From CAZQGO01 sp964593065 (GTDB lineage: Bacteria > Oederibacteriota > JAAXVQ01), in NCBI GenBank assembly GCA_964593065.1, contig CAZQGO010000005.1:66727-130726 (forward strand): a stretch of 64,000 nt of DNA, read 5' to 3'. Positions 8,495 through 16,308 of the stretch are shown piece after piece. The translations under genes were made by a program, and so were the position numbers. Below the pieces are notes generated by a model, which worked only from the letters and a program-made list of their open reading frames with translations, was not told where the DNA came from and made no database searches. Positions within the stretch are counted from its first letter, which is position 1, and the number at the start of each line of letters is the position of its first letter.

Positions 8495-8692
8495 TTAAAC
8501 GTTCGGCATCTGACTCCGGATGCTTTTGGCCATGCCACCCGAAATCTGGAGATTCCGGCGCATATGGCGCTTGCGCTTGGGTTTCTTGGTCCCCAGCAGG
8601 TGGCGGCGGCCGGTTTTTCTCGCCAGGATTTTTCCGTTCTTCGTGATGCGGAAACGCTTGGCCGCTTTTTGCTTGGTTTTCAGTTTGGGCAT
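8495..8692 (-). CDS. rpmI: 50S ribosomal protein L35
   Basis: 65 residues, normal for L35. The start MPKLKTKQKAAKRFRITKNG, the RRHLLGTKKPKRKRHMRR core and the C-terminal ISGGMAKSIRSQMPN are characteristic. It lies between infC (90 bp gap) and rplT (110 bp gap), the canonical order. An AAAGGAG is present about 12 bp upstream of the ATG. I saw no separate promoter in either short gap. Confidence 0.97.
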   Translation of the reverse strand: MPKLKTKQKAAKRFRITKNGKILARKTGRRHLLGTKKPKRKRHMRRNLQISGGMAKSIRSQMPNV

Positions 8693-8782
8693 GCTTGCGA
8701 GCTCTCCTTTCCCGCCTGACAGACCCCAGCCCGCAGCGTCCCCCGGGCCAGGCCGGAGCGGATCCGCAGCGGAGCGGACGGG

Positions 8783-9319
8783 CTAGTTTTTAACCGGCTT
8801 CTCCAGCTTCTCGACCTTGCGGGCCGCCAAGACCATCACCATGTTCCTGCCTTCCACGCGCGGCATGGCTTCAATCACGGCCAGATCCGTCAACTCCGAC
8901 ACCAGGCGGTCCAGGATTTTCCTGCCGAGTTCCAGGTGATCCATTTCCCGTCCGCGATACATGATCGTGACCTTGACCTTGGACCCATCCTTGAGGAAGC
9001 GCATGACATGACCCCGCTTGGTTTCATAATCATGCTGGTCGATTTTGGGCCGGAATTTGATTTCCTTGAGCTGGATGGTATGCTGGCGCTTGCGCGCCTC
9101 CTTTTCCCGTTTGCCTTGTTCGAATTTAAATTTACTGTAATCGAAGATTTTGCACACCGGCGGCCTGGCTTCCGGGGAGACTTCCACGAGATCCAGTTCG
9201 GCATTTTCCGAGAGCTTCAGGGCCTCGGCCAGGGGCATGACCCCCATCTGCTCGCCATGTTCATTGACCACGCGCACTTCCCGGGCCCTGATCTCCTCAT
9301 TGATTCTATGTTCCTGAAT
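8783..9319 (-). CDS. infC: Translation initiation factor IF-3, apparently with an AUU start codon
   Basis: IF-3 binds the 30S subunit, blocks premature 50S joining and proofreads the initiation codon. The protein reads IQEHRINEEIRAREVRVVNE at the start and contains FDYSKFKFEQGKREKEARK and the C-terminal domain with KVTIMYRGREMDH. The conserved INEEIRAREVR segment lies upstream of the first GTG (9277), so the start must be further out. The only candidate between it and the in-frame TAA at 9334-9332 is ATT at 9319, preceded by a G-rich SD-like AAGGGGG. That gives 178 residues. AUU initiation with feedback by IF-3 itself is well known for infC of E. coli. Confidence 0.93.
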   Translation of the reverse strand: MQEHRINEEIRAREVRVVNEHGEQMGVMPLAEALKLSENAELDLVEVSPEARPPVCKIFDYSKFKFEQGKREKEARKRQHTIQLKEIKFRPKIDQHDYETKRGHVMRFLKDGSKVKVTIMYRGREMDHLELGRKILDRLVSELTDLAVIEAMPRVEGRNMVMVLAARKVEKLEKPVKN

Positions 9320-9353
9320 AGTCCCACCCCCTTAAATTTTATGCTTCGGGAAC

Positions 9354-9486
9354 AAAAAAAGCGGATGAATAGTTCATCCGCTTAAAAGAAAAACCGCACC
9401 TTTGAGACCCTGCAACCCGGGCTGGCAGTCTCCAGACGCCGCCGGGTGAGAAGCGGATGCTTCTGCTTTCAGGCGAATATTCGATT
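9354..9486 (-). ncRNA. infC leader with attenuator-like terminator
   Basis: The roughly 170-nt untranslated leader of infC-rpmI-rplT. A perfect 10-bp stem with a 3-nt loop (AGCGGATGAA / TTCATCCGCT, 9360-9382) is followed on the minus strand by seven U (9360-9354), which makes an intrinsic terminator just 35 nt before the infC start. Upstream, at 9459-9451, the RNA carries CATCCGCTT, exactly complementary to AAGCGGATG in the 5' arm of the terminator. This could form a competing antiterminator. That upstream copy is also part of a small AGAAGC/GCTTCT hairpin. The layout fits transcription attenuation, plausibly by L20 or IF-3 level, but the signal is not visible. Confidence 0.75.
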
Positions 9487-9492
9487 TTTATC

Positions 9493-9521
9493 ACTGTAAA
9501 AGCAAATTCCGCGCTTGTCAA
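9493..9521 (-). promoter_or_regulatory. Sigma70-type promoter of the infC operon
   Basis: Minus-strand TTGACA (9521-9516, perfect) and TACAGT (9498-9493, 4 of 6) are separated by 17 bp. Transcription would start near 9486 and give the attenuator leader. It lies directly after the end of nusB. Confidence 0.65.
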
Positions 9522-9551
9522 GCAAAAAACGCCGCAGGTCACGGCGCGGAT

Positions 9552-9965
9552 TCAGCCGGAGGGATCACGCACGCGTTTCAGCTTGTCCAGGATGGCGTTG
9601 ACAAAACTGCCGGATTCTTCGGTGCTGTATTTTTTCGCGATTTCGATGGCCTCGTTGATCACCACGTTCACCGGCGTTTCCGGGCATTGCAGCAATTCAA
9701 AAATGGCGAGCCGTAAAACGTTGCGGTCCACGGGGGCGATGCGGGAGAGTTCCCAGTTGTGGGCCTGCTGGACGATGAGGCCGTCAATGTTGTTTCTTTC
9801 CCGAACCACTCCCCGAGTCAGCCTTTCCGCGTATTCCAAGACTTCCCCGGAAGCATTGGCTGAAGAAAGAAAGTAAGCCAAAGCCTCCTCCGGAACCACG
9901 TTGCCCACATCGATTTGGAACATGATTTTCAAAGCATATTCCCGCGCCTGGCGTCTTCTCCCCAT
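9552..9965 (-). CDS. nusB: Transcription antitermination factor NusB
   Basis: 137 residues, all-helical, typical length. GRRRQAREYALKIMFQIDVG at the start and the C-terminal block VVINEAIEIAKKYSTEESGSFVNAILDKL are the family signature. NusB with NusE (S10) binds boxA RNA and promotes rRNA antitermination. GAGGAG lies 4-5 bp upstream of the ATG. Gene order ribH-nusB is common in bacteria, and here nusB is the last gene of the riboswitch-controlled rib run (84 bp after ribH). Confidence 0.96.
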   Translation of the reverse strand: MGRRRQAREYALKIMFQIDVGNVVPEEALAYFLSSANASGEVLEYAERLTRGVVRERNNIDGLIVQQAHNWELSRIAPVDRNVLRLAIFELLQCPETPVNVVINEAIEIAKKYSTEESGSFVNAILDKLKRVRDPSG

Positions 9966-10049
9966 TTTACTCCTCGCGTATTATATCAAACGGCATAACC
10001 GGGATTGCCGCCGAAATGAACGGCAATCTCTTGTGCCTGCCCACTTGGC

Positions 10050-10517
10050 CTAGGCTTTCAAATCCGCATATAAATTTGCCATTTCAATGGCCGAAAGCGC
10101 CGCCGTGAAACCCTTGTTTCCTTCCTTAGTGCCTGCCCTTTCGACTGCTTGCTCGAGATTGTCCGTGGTGATCATTCCGTATATGACGGGGCATCCCGTG
10201 GCCAGGGCCACGGAGGCAATGCCCTTGGCCGATTCGGCCGCAACGTACTCGAAATGAGGCGTGCTGCCCCGGATGACTGCCCCCAGACAGATGACGGCGT
10301 CGTATTTTTTCGATGCCGCCACTTTTTGGGCCAAATAGGGAATTTCAAATGCGCCCGGAACCCAGGCAATTTCCAGGTCGGATTCATTGCAGCCATGCCG
10401 GAGCAAACAATCCTTGGCCCCATCAAGCAATTTACTTGAAATGAACTCGTTAAATCTACTGATAATAATAAAATATTTCTTTCCTTGAGCCAATAATTTC
10501 CCTTCGTACACTTTCAT
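10050..10517 (-). CDS. ribH: 6,7-dimethyl-8-ribityllumazine synthase
   Basis: Condenses 3,4-dihydroxy-2-butanone 4-phosphate with 5-amino-6-ribitylaminouracil, the penultimate step to riboflavin. 155 residues, normal. Visible motifs are IIISRFNEFISSKLLDGA, WVPGAFEIP, the substrate loop AVIRGSTPHFEYVAAESAKG and the end of the fold GTKEGNKG. GGAGG lies 7 bp upstream of the ATG. It follows ribBA after 85 bp. This gene and the 3' end of ribBA are noticeably less GC-rich than the neighbouring gene blocks. Confidence 0.97.
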   Translation of the reverse strand: MKVYEGKLLAQGKKYFIIISRFNEFISSKLLDGAKDCLLRHGCNESDLEIAWVPGAFEIPYLAQKVAASKKYDAVICLGAVIRGSTPHFEYVAAESAKGIASVALATGCPVIYGMITTDNLEQAVERAGTKEGNKGFTAALSAIEMANLYADLKA

Positions 10518-10602
10518 CTGGACACCTCCGCTGATGGAATTGTTGTATATTAAGGCTTTTCCCGTAAGATCGCAGCCGCCTGATAAAAAGCTTGACTACC
10601 GT

Positions 10603-11802
10603 CTATATTTTCAAATAATGCCCAAGTTTATTTTTCTTGGTTTTAATATATTTAATATTACATTCATTATATTTTACTTGAATAGGGATTCGCTTGATTA
10701 TCTTCAAGCCGTATCCTTTCAGACCCACGATCTTTCTCGGATTGTTGGTCATCAAGCGTATTTTATTCAATCCCAAGTCTGCCAAGATCTGAGCCCCGGT
10801 GCCGTAATCCCGTAAATCCGCCGCAAAACCCAGGCGTTCGTTGGCTTGGACCGTGTCCAGGCCCTGATCCTGCAAGTGATAGGCGCGCAACTTGTTCGCC
10901 AGGCCGATACCTCTTCCCTCCTGGCGCATATACAGCAAAACCCCCAATCCCTCCTTCTCGATCATCTGCAGGGCTTGGTGCAATTGTTCCCCGCAGTCGC
11001 AGCGCAAGGACCCGAAGACATCCCCGGTCAGGCATTCGGAGTGAACCCTGACCAGGGGAACCTGGCCATTTTTCGCCGGCAGGCGGCCCTTGACGAGGGC
11101 CAAATGCGGCCCGGTTTCTCCCACCGACTCGTAGGCGATCAGTTTAAAGTCTCCGAAACGCGTCCGGATGCTGGTTTCTGCCACGCGCGTGACTTGCTTC
11201 TCATGCCGCATCCGATAGCGGATGAGATCCGCGATGGTGATCATTTTCAGGCCAAAGCGCCCGGCGAAGCGCCGCAACTGCGGCATGCGGGCCATGCGGC
11301 CGTCGTCGCTCATGATCTCGCAGATCACGCCCGCGGGGGCGAGTTTGGCCATGCGGGCCAAATCCACCGAGGCTTCCGTATGTCCGGCGCGGATTAATAC
11401 GCCCCCCTCCCGTGCCCGGAGCGGGAAAATATGACCCGGCCGTACCAGATCCCGGGGTGTGGTCTTGGGATCCAAGAGCACCCGGATCGTTCGTGCGCGG
11501 TCATGGGCCGAAATGCCGGTGCTGACCCCCTGGCGTGCATCCACGGAGACGGTGAACGCCGTGTGGAGGCGATCCGTGTTCTCCTGGACCATGGAACCGA
11601 GCTGCAATGCATCCAGGCGTTCCCCGGTCATGGGCATGCAGATCAGGCCCCGGCCGTTCTTGGCCATAAAATTAACCGCCTGGGGCGTGACCTTGGCCGC
11701 CGCCAGGACCAGATCGCCCTCGTTTTCGCGATCCTCGTCATCCACCACCACGATCATCCTGCCCCGGCGAATGTCCTCCAGGGCCTCCCTGATTTTATGC
11801 AT
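10603..11802 (-). CDS. ribBA: Bifunctional 3,4-dihydroxy-2-butanone-4-phosphate synthase / GTP cyclohydrolase II
   Basis: 399 residues. The N-terminal RibB half (about 1-200) has the acidic loop VVDDEDRENEGDL and later RAGHTEASVDLARMA. The C-terminal RibA half (about 205-399) has the zinc site CLTGDVFGSLRCDCG and the substrate loop YMRQEGRGIGLANKL. Together they make both precursors of lumazine from ribulose 5-phosphate and GTP. All key motifs of both halves are present. It lies 39 bp downstream of ribE and 85 bp upstream of ribH. Confidence 0.97.
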   Translation of the reverse strand: MHKIREALEDIRRGRMIVVVDDEDRENEGDLVLAAAKVTPQAVNFMAKNGRGLICMPMTGERLDALQLGSMVQENTDRLHTAFTVSVDARQGVSTGISAHDRARTIRVLLDPKTTPRDLVRPGHIFPLRAREGGVLIRAGHTEASVDLARMAKLAPAGVICEIMSDDGRMARMPQLRRFAGRFGLKMITIADLIRYRMRHEKQVTRVAETSIRTRFGDFKLIAYESVGETGPHLALVKGRLPAKNGQVPLVRVHSECLTGDVFGSLRCDCGEQLHQALQMIEKEGLGVLLYMRQEGRGIGLANKLRAYHLQDQGLDTVQANERLGFAADLRDYGTGAQILADLGLNKIRLMTNNPRKIVGLKGYGLKIIKRIPIQVKYNECNIKYIKTKKNKLGHYLKI

Positions 11803-11841
11803 CCTGTGCTCCGCCTTCCGCTTCGATTCCGGCCTGCAGGC

Positions 11842-12501
11842 CTATTCCCCGGACCGGAACAGCTGTTCCACCGCCTGCCGGAAGCTGCCTTCCCGTTGCT
11901 CCGCCGGCGCCAGTAAACGATCCAGGTACCGGGCCAGCAGGTCGGCTTCGATATTGACCCGGGCGCCGACGCGCGCCGAGCCCAAGGTGGTGCTGCCGAG
12001 CGTCTGGGGGATCAATTCCACCCCGAAACGGTCGCCGGCCGGGACCTCCGCTACGGTCAGGCTGACGCCGTCCACGGCCACCGAGCCTTTGGGAACGAGA
12101 TAGCGGCCCAGGGACGCGGGTACGCGCACCTGCAGGCGCCGGGCCCGGCCCAAATGACGCACGGCCGTGACCACCCCCACGCCATCCACATGGCCCGCGA
12201 CCCAATGCCCCTCCAGCTTGCCTTGCAGGGCCAGGGCGCGTTCCAGGTTGACGCGCGTGCCCGGACGCCAGTCGCCCAGGGTCGTGCTGCGGCAGGTTTC
12301 CGGTACGGCCTCGACCGCGAAACCGCGGCCGCGGTCCAGGACCGCCGTGACCGTCAGGCAAATGCCTTGGATGGCGACGGATTCTCCAAGCTGCAGGTCC
12401 GGCCAGACAGAGCCCGAGAGGGCAACCGTGACGTGGCGAATACCGCGCCGCCCCGCCACCCCTTGGATGCTGCCTTGGGCGGATATCAATCCCGTAAACA
12501 T
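11842..12501 (-). CDS. ribE: Riboflavin synthase alpha chain
   Basis: Dismutates two lumazine molecules to riboflavin. 219 residues with the expected internal duplication: barrel 1 begins MFTGLISAQGSI, and barrel 2 begins near residue 97 with LEGHWVAGHVDGVG. ESVAIQGICLTV and GSVAVDGVSLTV mark the equivalent positions of each half. AAGGAG lies 6 bp upstream of the ATG. It follows ribD after 73 bp. Confidence 0.96.
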   Translation of the reverse strand: MFTGLISAQGSIQGVAGRRGIRHVTVALSGSVWPDLQLGESVAIQGICLTVTAVLDRGRGFAVEAVPETCRSTTLGDWRPGTRVNLERALALQGKLEGHWVAGHVDGVGVVTAVRHLGRARRLQVRVPASLGRYLVPKGSVAVDGVSLTVAEVPAGDRFGVELIPQTLGSTTLGSARVGARVNIEADLLARYLDRLLAPAEQREGSFRQAVEQLFRSGE

Positions 12502-12574
12502 ATTCTTCTCCTTGCGCGCTGCCGGCCGGAACCGGCGGCAATGAGGCCGGTTCCCCGGTTGGCGGCAGGCGGGT

Positions 12575-13714
12575 TCATCGGCCCCCCGGTGCGGACCGTA
12601 TGGGTTCGGCCATCACCAGGTAATCGCGCCCGAGGGACTGCCAGCGGAGGTTGCGCAGACGCAGAGCGTTCTTCGGGTCGGAGACGCCCCGCCCTCCCAC
12701 CGGACCGGGGGCGTTTTTGCCCCCCAGCAGCCGGGGAGCCAGGATAAAATATATCCGGTCGGCCAGGACGACGCGGGCCCCGGCATCCAGGCCTAAAAAA
12801 GACGCATGGACTTCGCCTCCCCCTTCGACCAGGACAAAATGCACGCCCTCCGCCGCCAGCCGGGCCAGGAGGGCCTGCACGTCGACCCGGCCGTTCGCTC
12901 CGGGCAGGTGCCAGAGGCGCGCGTTCCTCAGCCGGGCCCGGGGACCTCGCCGGCGCCCGGCCGTAGCCACGATCACCCGGCCATCTTGCGGTGCGGCGCG
13001 AAAGATACGGGACCCGGGCGGCAGGGGCCGTCGCCCCTCCAGGATGACCCGCCAGGGACGTCCTGGAGTGCGCGCTTTGACCCCGCGCGGGGTTAAAAGC
13101 GGATCGTCGTGGGACAAGGTCCCGGCCCCCACGATCACGGCGCCTGCGGCGGCACGCAAGCCGTGCGCAAATTTCCTGGCCTCCGGACCCGTGATCCACC
13201 GGGAAGCGCCGGAGCTGCAGGCGATCTTGCCGTCCAAGGACATGCCCGCCTTGCAGATCACAAAGGGCCGGCCGGTCCGGATCCACTTGAAATAAACCTC
13301 GTTGAGCGCCCGGGCTTCCTTCCCGGCCAGGCCCACGGACACCGCAATGCCCGCGCGGCGCAATTGGCGGAAGCCCCGTCCCGAGACCTTGGGATTGGGA
13401 TCCGGCACGGCAGCAACGACCCGGCGCACGCCCGCGCGGATCAGCGCCGTGGTGCAGGGCGGAGTTCTTCCGAAATGCGCGCAGGGTTCCAGATTGATAT
13501 ACAGGGTTGCGCCCCGGGCGCCGCGCCCGGCGCGCCGTAGGGCGTGGATTTCGGCGTGCGGACCTCCCGGGCGCCGGTGCCAGCCCCAGCCGACGACGCG
13601 CCCCGCCTTGACCAAGACCGCGCCGACCATGGGATTCGGCCAGGTCCGGCCCCAGCCGCGCCGCGCCAGGCTGAGCGCCCGGCGCATGAAATCCTCGTCA
13701 TGCAGGAAGGGCAT
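12575..13714 (-). CDS. ribD: Bifunctional diaminohydroxyphosphoribosylaminopyrimidine deaminase / 5-amino-6-(5-phosphoribosylamino)uracil reductase
   Basis: 379 residues. The deaminase domain (about 1-150) has GRTWPNPMVGAVLV, the zinc ligands of HAE in GGPHAEIHAL and PCAHFGRTPPC. The reductase domain (about 155-370) has AGMSLDGKIA and the FVLVEGGGEVHASFL motif. It catalyses the second and third steps of the GTP branch. It is the first gene behind the FMN riboswitch. The ATG at 13714 immediately follows the U-tract of the riboswitch terminator, so no SD sits at normal distance; the closest is GGAAAGG in the terminator loop. Confidence 0.96.
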   Translation of the reverse strand: MPFLHDEDFMRRALSLARRGWGRTWPNPMVGAVLVKAGRVVGWGWHRRPGGPHAEIHALRRAGRGARGATLYINLEPCAHFGRTPPCTTALIRAGVRRVVAAVPDPNPKVSGRGFRQLRRAGIAVSVGLAGKEARALNEVYFKWIRTGRPFVICKAGMSLDGKIACSSGASRWITGPEARKFAHGLRAAAGAVIVGAGTLSHDDPLLTPRGVKARTPGRPWRVILEGRRPLPPGSRIFRAAPQDGRVIVATAGRRRGPRARLRNARLWHLPGANGRVDVQALLARLAAEGVHFVLVEGGGEVHASFLGLDAGARVVLADRIYFILAPRLLGGKNAPGPVGGRGVSDPKNALRLRNLRWQSLGRDYLVMAEPIRSAPGGR

Positions 13715-13744
13715 AAAAAAACCCGAAACCTTTCCGGCCTCGGG
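13715..13744 (-). terminator. Intrinsic terminator of the FMN riboswitch expression platform
   Basis: A 9-bp stem (CCCGAGGCC with GGTTTCGGG, two G-U pairs, loop GGAAA) at 13744-13722 is followed by seven U at 13721-13715, and the next base is the A of the ribD ATG. The loop holds the only SD-like purine run, so folding could hide the ribosome site as well as stop transcription. Confidence 0.8.
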
Positions 13745-13767
13745 GATCCAGCAAGAACATCGCTGCC

Positions 13768-13892
13768 GCCTTCTCTCATCCCGACTGTCACGGTCGGCAC
13801 CGGAATTTCACCGGTTCAATCCCCCGGGATCCGATCCCTGGGGACTCGCGGGCTGTCACCGCCGGTGGGGACTTGCACCCCGCCCCGAAGGC
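13768..13892 (-). ncRNA. FMN riboswitch (RFN element)
   Basis: Read on the minus strand, the element has the known RFN core in order: CTTCGGGGCGGGGTG, CCCCACCGGCGGTGA, AGCCCGCGAG, ACCGGTGAAATTCCGGTGCC, GACCGTGACAGTC and GGGATGAGAGAAGG. It binds flavin mononucleotide and lowers expression of riboflavin genes. Here it precedes ribD-ribE-ribBA-ribH-nusB. It begins only about 20 bp after the stop codon of the upstream OmpA-like gene, and I saw no clear promoter in between. Confidence 0.96.
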
Positions 13893-13911
13893 CTGTGAGT
13901 TGTTTTTCGGA

Positions 13912-14850
13912 CTAGCGGATCTGAAATTCCACTTTCTCCAGACGGGACTTGTAGCCCTTGATCTGGAATTTGTCCTTGGGCAGAATCAGGCGGGCCGAAA
14001 GATATTTCTGTATGGCCTCGCCGTAGGTGTTGGCCTTATCCACGTCCTTGGCGTAGCAATTGATGAACACGGGAAAATTTTGCCGGGCCATGAGCAGATC
14101 GGCGATTTCCTGGCAATAGAGTTCGCCCTTGGAGGACAGGAGCGTCTTGCGCGTGTTTTTTTCAAACAGCGCGTCCACGGTGACCTTGGCGATGATGACC
14201 CCGCCTTCGTCATACAGCAGGGAATCCAGGAAAATCGGCCGTCCCATCTGGCTGGTGGGATTGGAGGCCACATCCACGATGGAAAAAATATAGGAATAGG
14301 AGGTGCCCACATCCAGCATTTCATCCTTCTGCCCGCGTCCGTCCCAAACGATCTCGTCCGGAAGATTGCCCTTGCCGGAAAAATCCCTGAAGACATTGCC
14401 GAAGCTGTCGGTGATGCGCAGGCGCCAGCGGGCGATGCCGGCTTTGCTCTTGTACCGGGGCCGCAGGTTCAAAATGGGCGGCCGGCGGAAGATTTGAATA
14501 TACGGGGAAGCGGTCTGCGAACTGTTAAGATAATTCGTGACCGTGACCGCGGGATTGGCCAGCGCGGTGGGCGACACGTCCAGCACGTAGTCCTCGGTGA
14601 CCACATACGGGACGGCGATTTCGTCCACGTCGAATTTAACGTCAGGTTCCGGCTTTTCCACCTTCACCTTCAAACGGCTTTCGCCCCGGATGACGACTTC
14701 GGTGTCCGAACCTTTACCCGTGTCGGGGGTCGCATCGGCGGGGGGACCGGCTAATTCTTCCGTGTCTTCCGCGGTCCAGGTCCGCGGCGCGAATCCGGTT
14801 CCCAATAAAAAAACGGCCGCCATGAAGCAGATCCCGAAGCGTTTGCTCAT
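13912..14850 (-). CDS. Exported protein with FlgD-like Ig domain and degenerate OmpA-like C-terminus
   Basis: 312 residues. A signal peptide (about 1-27, core FMAAVFLLGTGFA) precedes a charged linker. A domain near 130-215 contains WRLRITDSFGNVFRDFSG and EIVWDGRGQ, the pattern of FlgD-like Ig domains also seen in the barrel and cargo proteins of this window. The C-terminal about 90 residues (KGELYCQEIADLLMARQNFP...) follow the OmpA/MotB beta-alpha-beta layout but lack the Asp and Arg that bind peptidoglycan, so anchoring is doubtful. It is the last gene of the cargo-barrel-TPR-ExbB-ExbD-ExbD-TonB run, 4 bp after tonB, which suggests a periplasmic or outer-membrane partner of that machine. Confidence 0.75.
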   Translation of the reverse strand: MSKRFGICFMAAVFLLGTGFAPRTWTAEDTEELAGPPADATPDTGKGSDTEVVIRGESRLKVKVEKPEPDVKFDVDEIAVPYVVTEDYVLDVSPTALANPAVTVTNYLNSSQTASPYIQIFRRPPILNLRPRYKSKAGIARWRLRITDSFGNVFRDFSGKGNLPDEIVWDGRGQKDEMLDVGTSYSYIFSIVDVASNPTSQMGRPIFLDSLLYDEGGVIIAKVTVDALFEKNTRKTLLSSKGELYCQEIADLLMARQNFPVFINCYAKDVDKANTYGEAIQKYLSARLILPKDKFQIKGYKSRLEKVEFQIR

Positions 14851-14854
14851 GTGC

Positions 14855-15877
14855 TCACCTCGTTAGCCGGAAATAAAAGACGATGACGCCCTCTTGCTCC
14901 TCCCCCGAGGAGATCGGCGCGAATTTGAAAGCCCGCAGGGCTTTCATGGCCAGATTATCCATCTCGGAATACCCGGAGCTCTGTTCCACGTACAGGTTAT
15001 CCTTCACGATCCCGTTCGGCAGAACGAAAAAGTGGAGGGAGACGTTGCACTCCAAACCCTGTTCCTCGGCCCAGCGCGGGTATTTGGGAAGGTATTTTTC
15101 CAGGATGGGGCGGTTTTGCAGCGGGCCGAAAATTCTAAAGGTGTTCCCCTTGCGCTCCAGGTTCAGGTTCGAGGTATCGAAATCCACCGCTTTTTTCTTG
15201 GGGATGGCCTTCTTGATGGTCGGCATGTCCGCCAAGCTGCCCCCGCGGGCCTGGAGGTTGGCCCGGCGGGCGAATTGCCCGGCATTGACGATGGGAGCCT
15301 GTTTCTGCGGCAGCCAACTGCTCGACTTCCCCAGCCCGATGGCGGCCGGCAGATTGGAGTGGGTCGCCAAGGCCTCGCTTTTTCGGTTCATCTGGAGCGG
15401 GTTGACGTCCATTCCGGCCGGAGCCACGGCCTTGCGTCCCACCAGGTCCAGAGGCTTGTCCATCATCGAGGGCTTGTCAAAATCCTTTTTCGAGCCCAAA
15501 TCCAGGGCTTGCGGCATGGCGGCCAGCTCCTGCTTGGGCGCCTTCGGCAGGTCCGGCAGGTCGGGCTTGGAGGCCATCTGGTCCGCCTTGATGGGGATGA
15601 CCTGCTTGAGGAAGTCCCAGACGTTCGTGTCCTTCGGGGGCTGGACCATGGGGGGCGGCGGGGCTTCCTCTTCAGGCATGGGGATGATCTGCTCCACCAG
15701 AGTGATTTCCGTCAGCACGACATCGTTCTTCTGCTGATGGTGGGAGACCAAGGCCACGAGGAAAAAAACCAGGGCATGCATGAAAATGGAAAAAGCGCCG
15801 CCGCGGCGCAACCCGGGAAAATCGAAATCCCCCGCGAATTTTTCCTCTTCCTCGATGACCACGCGAATGCGTTCCAT
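14855..15877 (-). CDS. TonB-like periplasmic energy transducer
   Basis: 340 residues. A cytoplasmic N-terminus of about 27 residues, one membrane helix (FSIFMHALVFFLVALVSHH), a short Pro-rich stretch (EEEAPPPPMVQPP), a long Lys/Ala/Pro linker and a C-terminal TonB domain (about 250-340; LECNVSLHFFVLPNGIV, MKALRAFKFAPI). TonB proteins carry ExbB/ExbD energy to the outer membrane. The linker is long enough to span the periplasm. No TonB-dependent receptor is seen in the window, so its partner may be the neighbouring barrel, TPR or OmpA-like protein. It lies 11 bp after the second exbD and 4 bp before the next gene. Confidence 0.86.
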   Translation of the reverse strand: MERIRVVIEEEEKFAGDFDFPGLRRGGAFSIFMHALVFFLVALVSHHQQKNDVVLTEITLVEQIIPMPEEEAPPPPMVQPPKDTNVWDFLKQVIPIKADQMASKPDLPDLPKAPKQELAAMPQALDLGSKKDFDKPSMMDKPLDLVGRKAVAPAGMDVNPLQMNRKSEALATHSNLPAAIGLGKSSSWLPQKQAPIVNAGQFARRANLQARGGSLADMPTIKKAIPKKKAVDFDTSNLNLERKGNTFRIFGPLQNRPILEKYLPKYPRWAEEQGLECNVSLHFFVLPNGIVKDNLYVEQSSGYSEMDNLAMKALRAFKFAPISSGEEQEGVIVFYFRLTR

Positions 15878-15888
15878 GCCGCCCTCGG

Positions 15889-16293
15889 TTACTTTTTGTG
15901 CTCGGTCGCAAAGATCATGGTCTTGGCGCCCAGCTCCTTGGCCATGTCCAGCGCGTCGATGACCACGCCGTGCTTGGTCAGGTTGTCGGCGCGGATGATG
16001 ACGACCTTATCGCTGCTTTGCAGCAGTTGCAGCTTCAACTCGCCTTTCAGTTCATCCTTGGTGACTTCCTTGGCATTGACGGCGATGCGGTCCTCCGGGT
16101 CAATGGTGATCGTGACGTTTTCGGACTCCTTGCCTTCGTCGGTGATGGCTTTGGGCAGTTCCACCTGCATGACGGGCTGGCTGAACAAGGGCGCGGTCAC
16201 CATGAAAATGATGACCAGCACCAGGGACACGTCCACCAGGGGTGTCACGTTGATGTCTGTGATAGGATCATCCGTGCCGGCTGCAGCGGCCAT
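15889..16293 (-). CDS. exbD: ExbD/TolR family protein (second copy)
   Basis: 134 residues. The N-terminal ITDINVTPLVDVSLVLVIIF contains the membrane Asp that carries protons in ExbD/TolR. A periplasmic domain of about 90 residues follows, with the usual KVVIIRADNLTKHGVVIDAL motif. It is adjacent to a second, different exbD (15 bp apart). One ExbB with two ExbD is the composition of several machines such as Myxococcus AglRQS and some TonB systems. GGAGG lies 9 bp upstream of the ATG. Confidence 0.93.
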   Translation of the reverse strand: MAAAAGTDDPITDINVTPLVDVSLVLVIIFMVTAPLFSQPVMQVELPKAITDEGKESENVTITIDPEDRIAVNAKEVTKDELKGELKLQLLQSSDKVVIIRADNLTKHGVVIDALDMAKELGAKTMIFATEHKK

Positions 16294-16308
16294 GGCTCTT
16301 CCCTCCGA

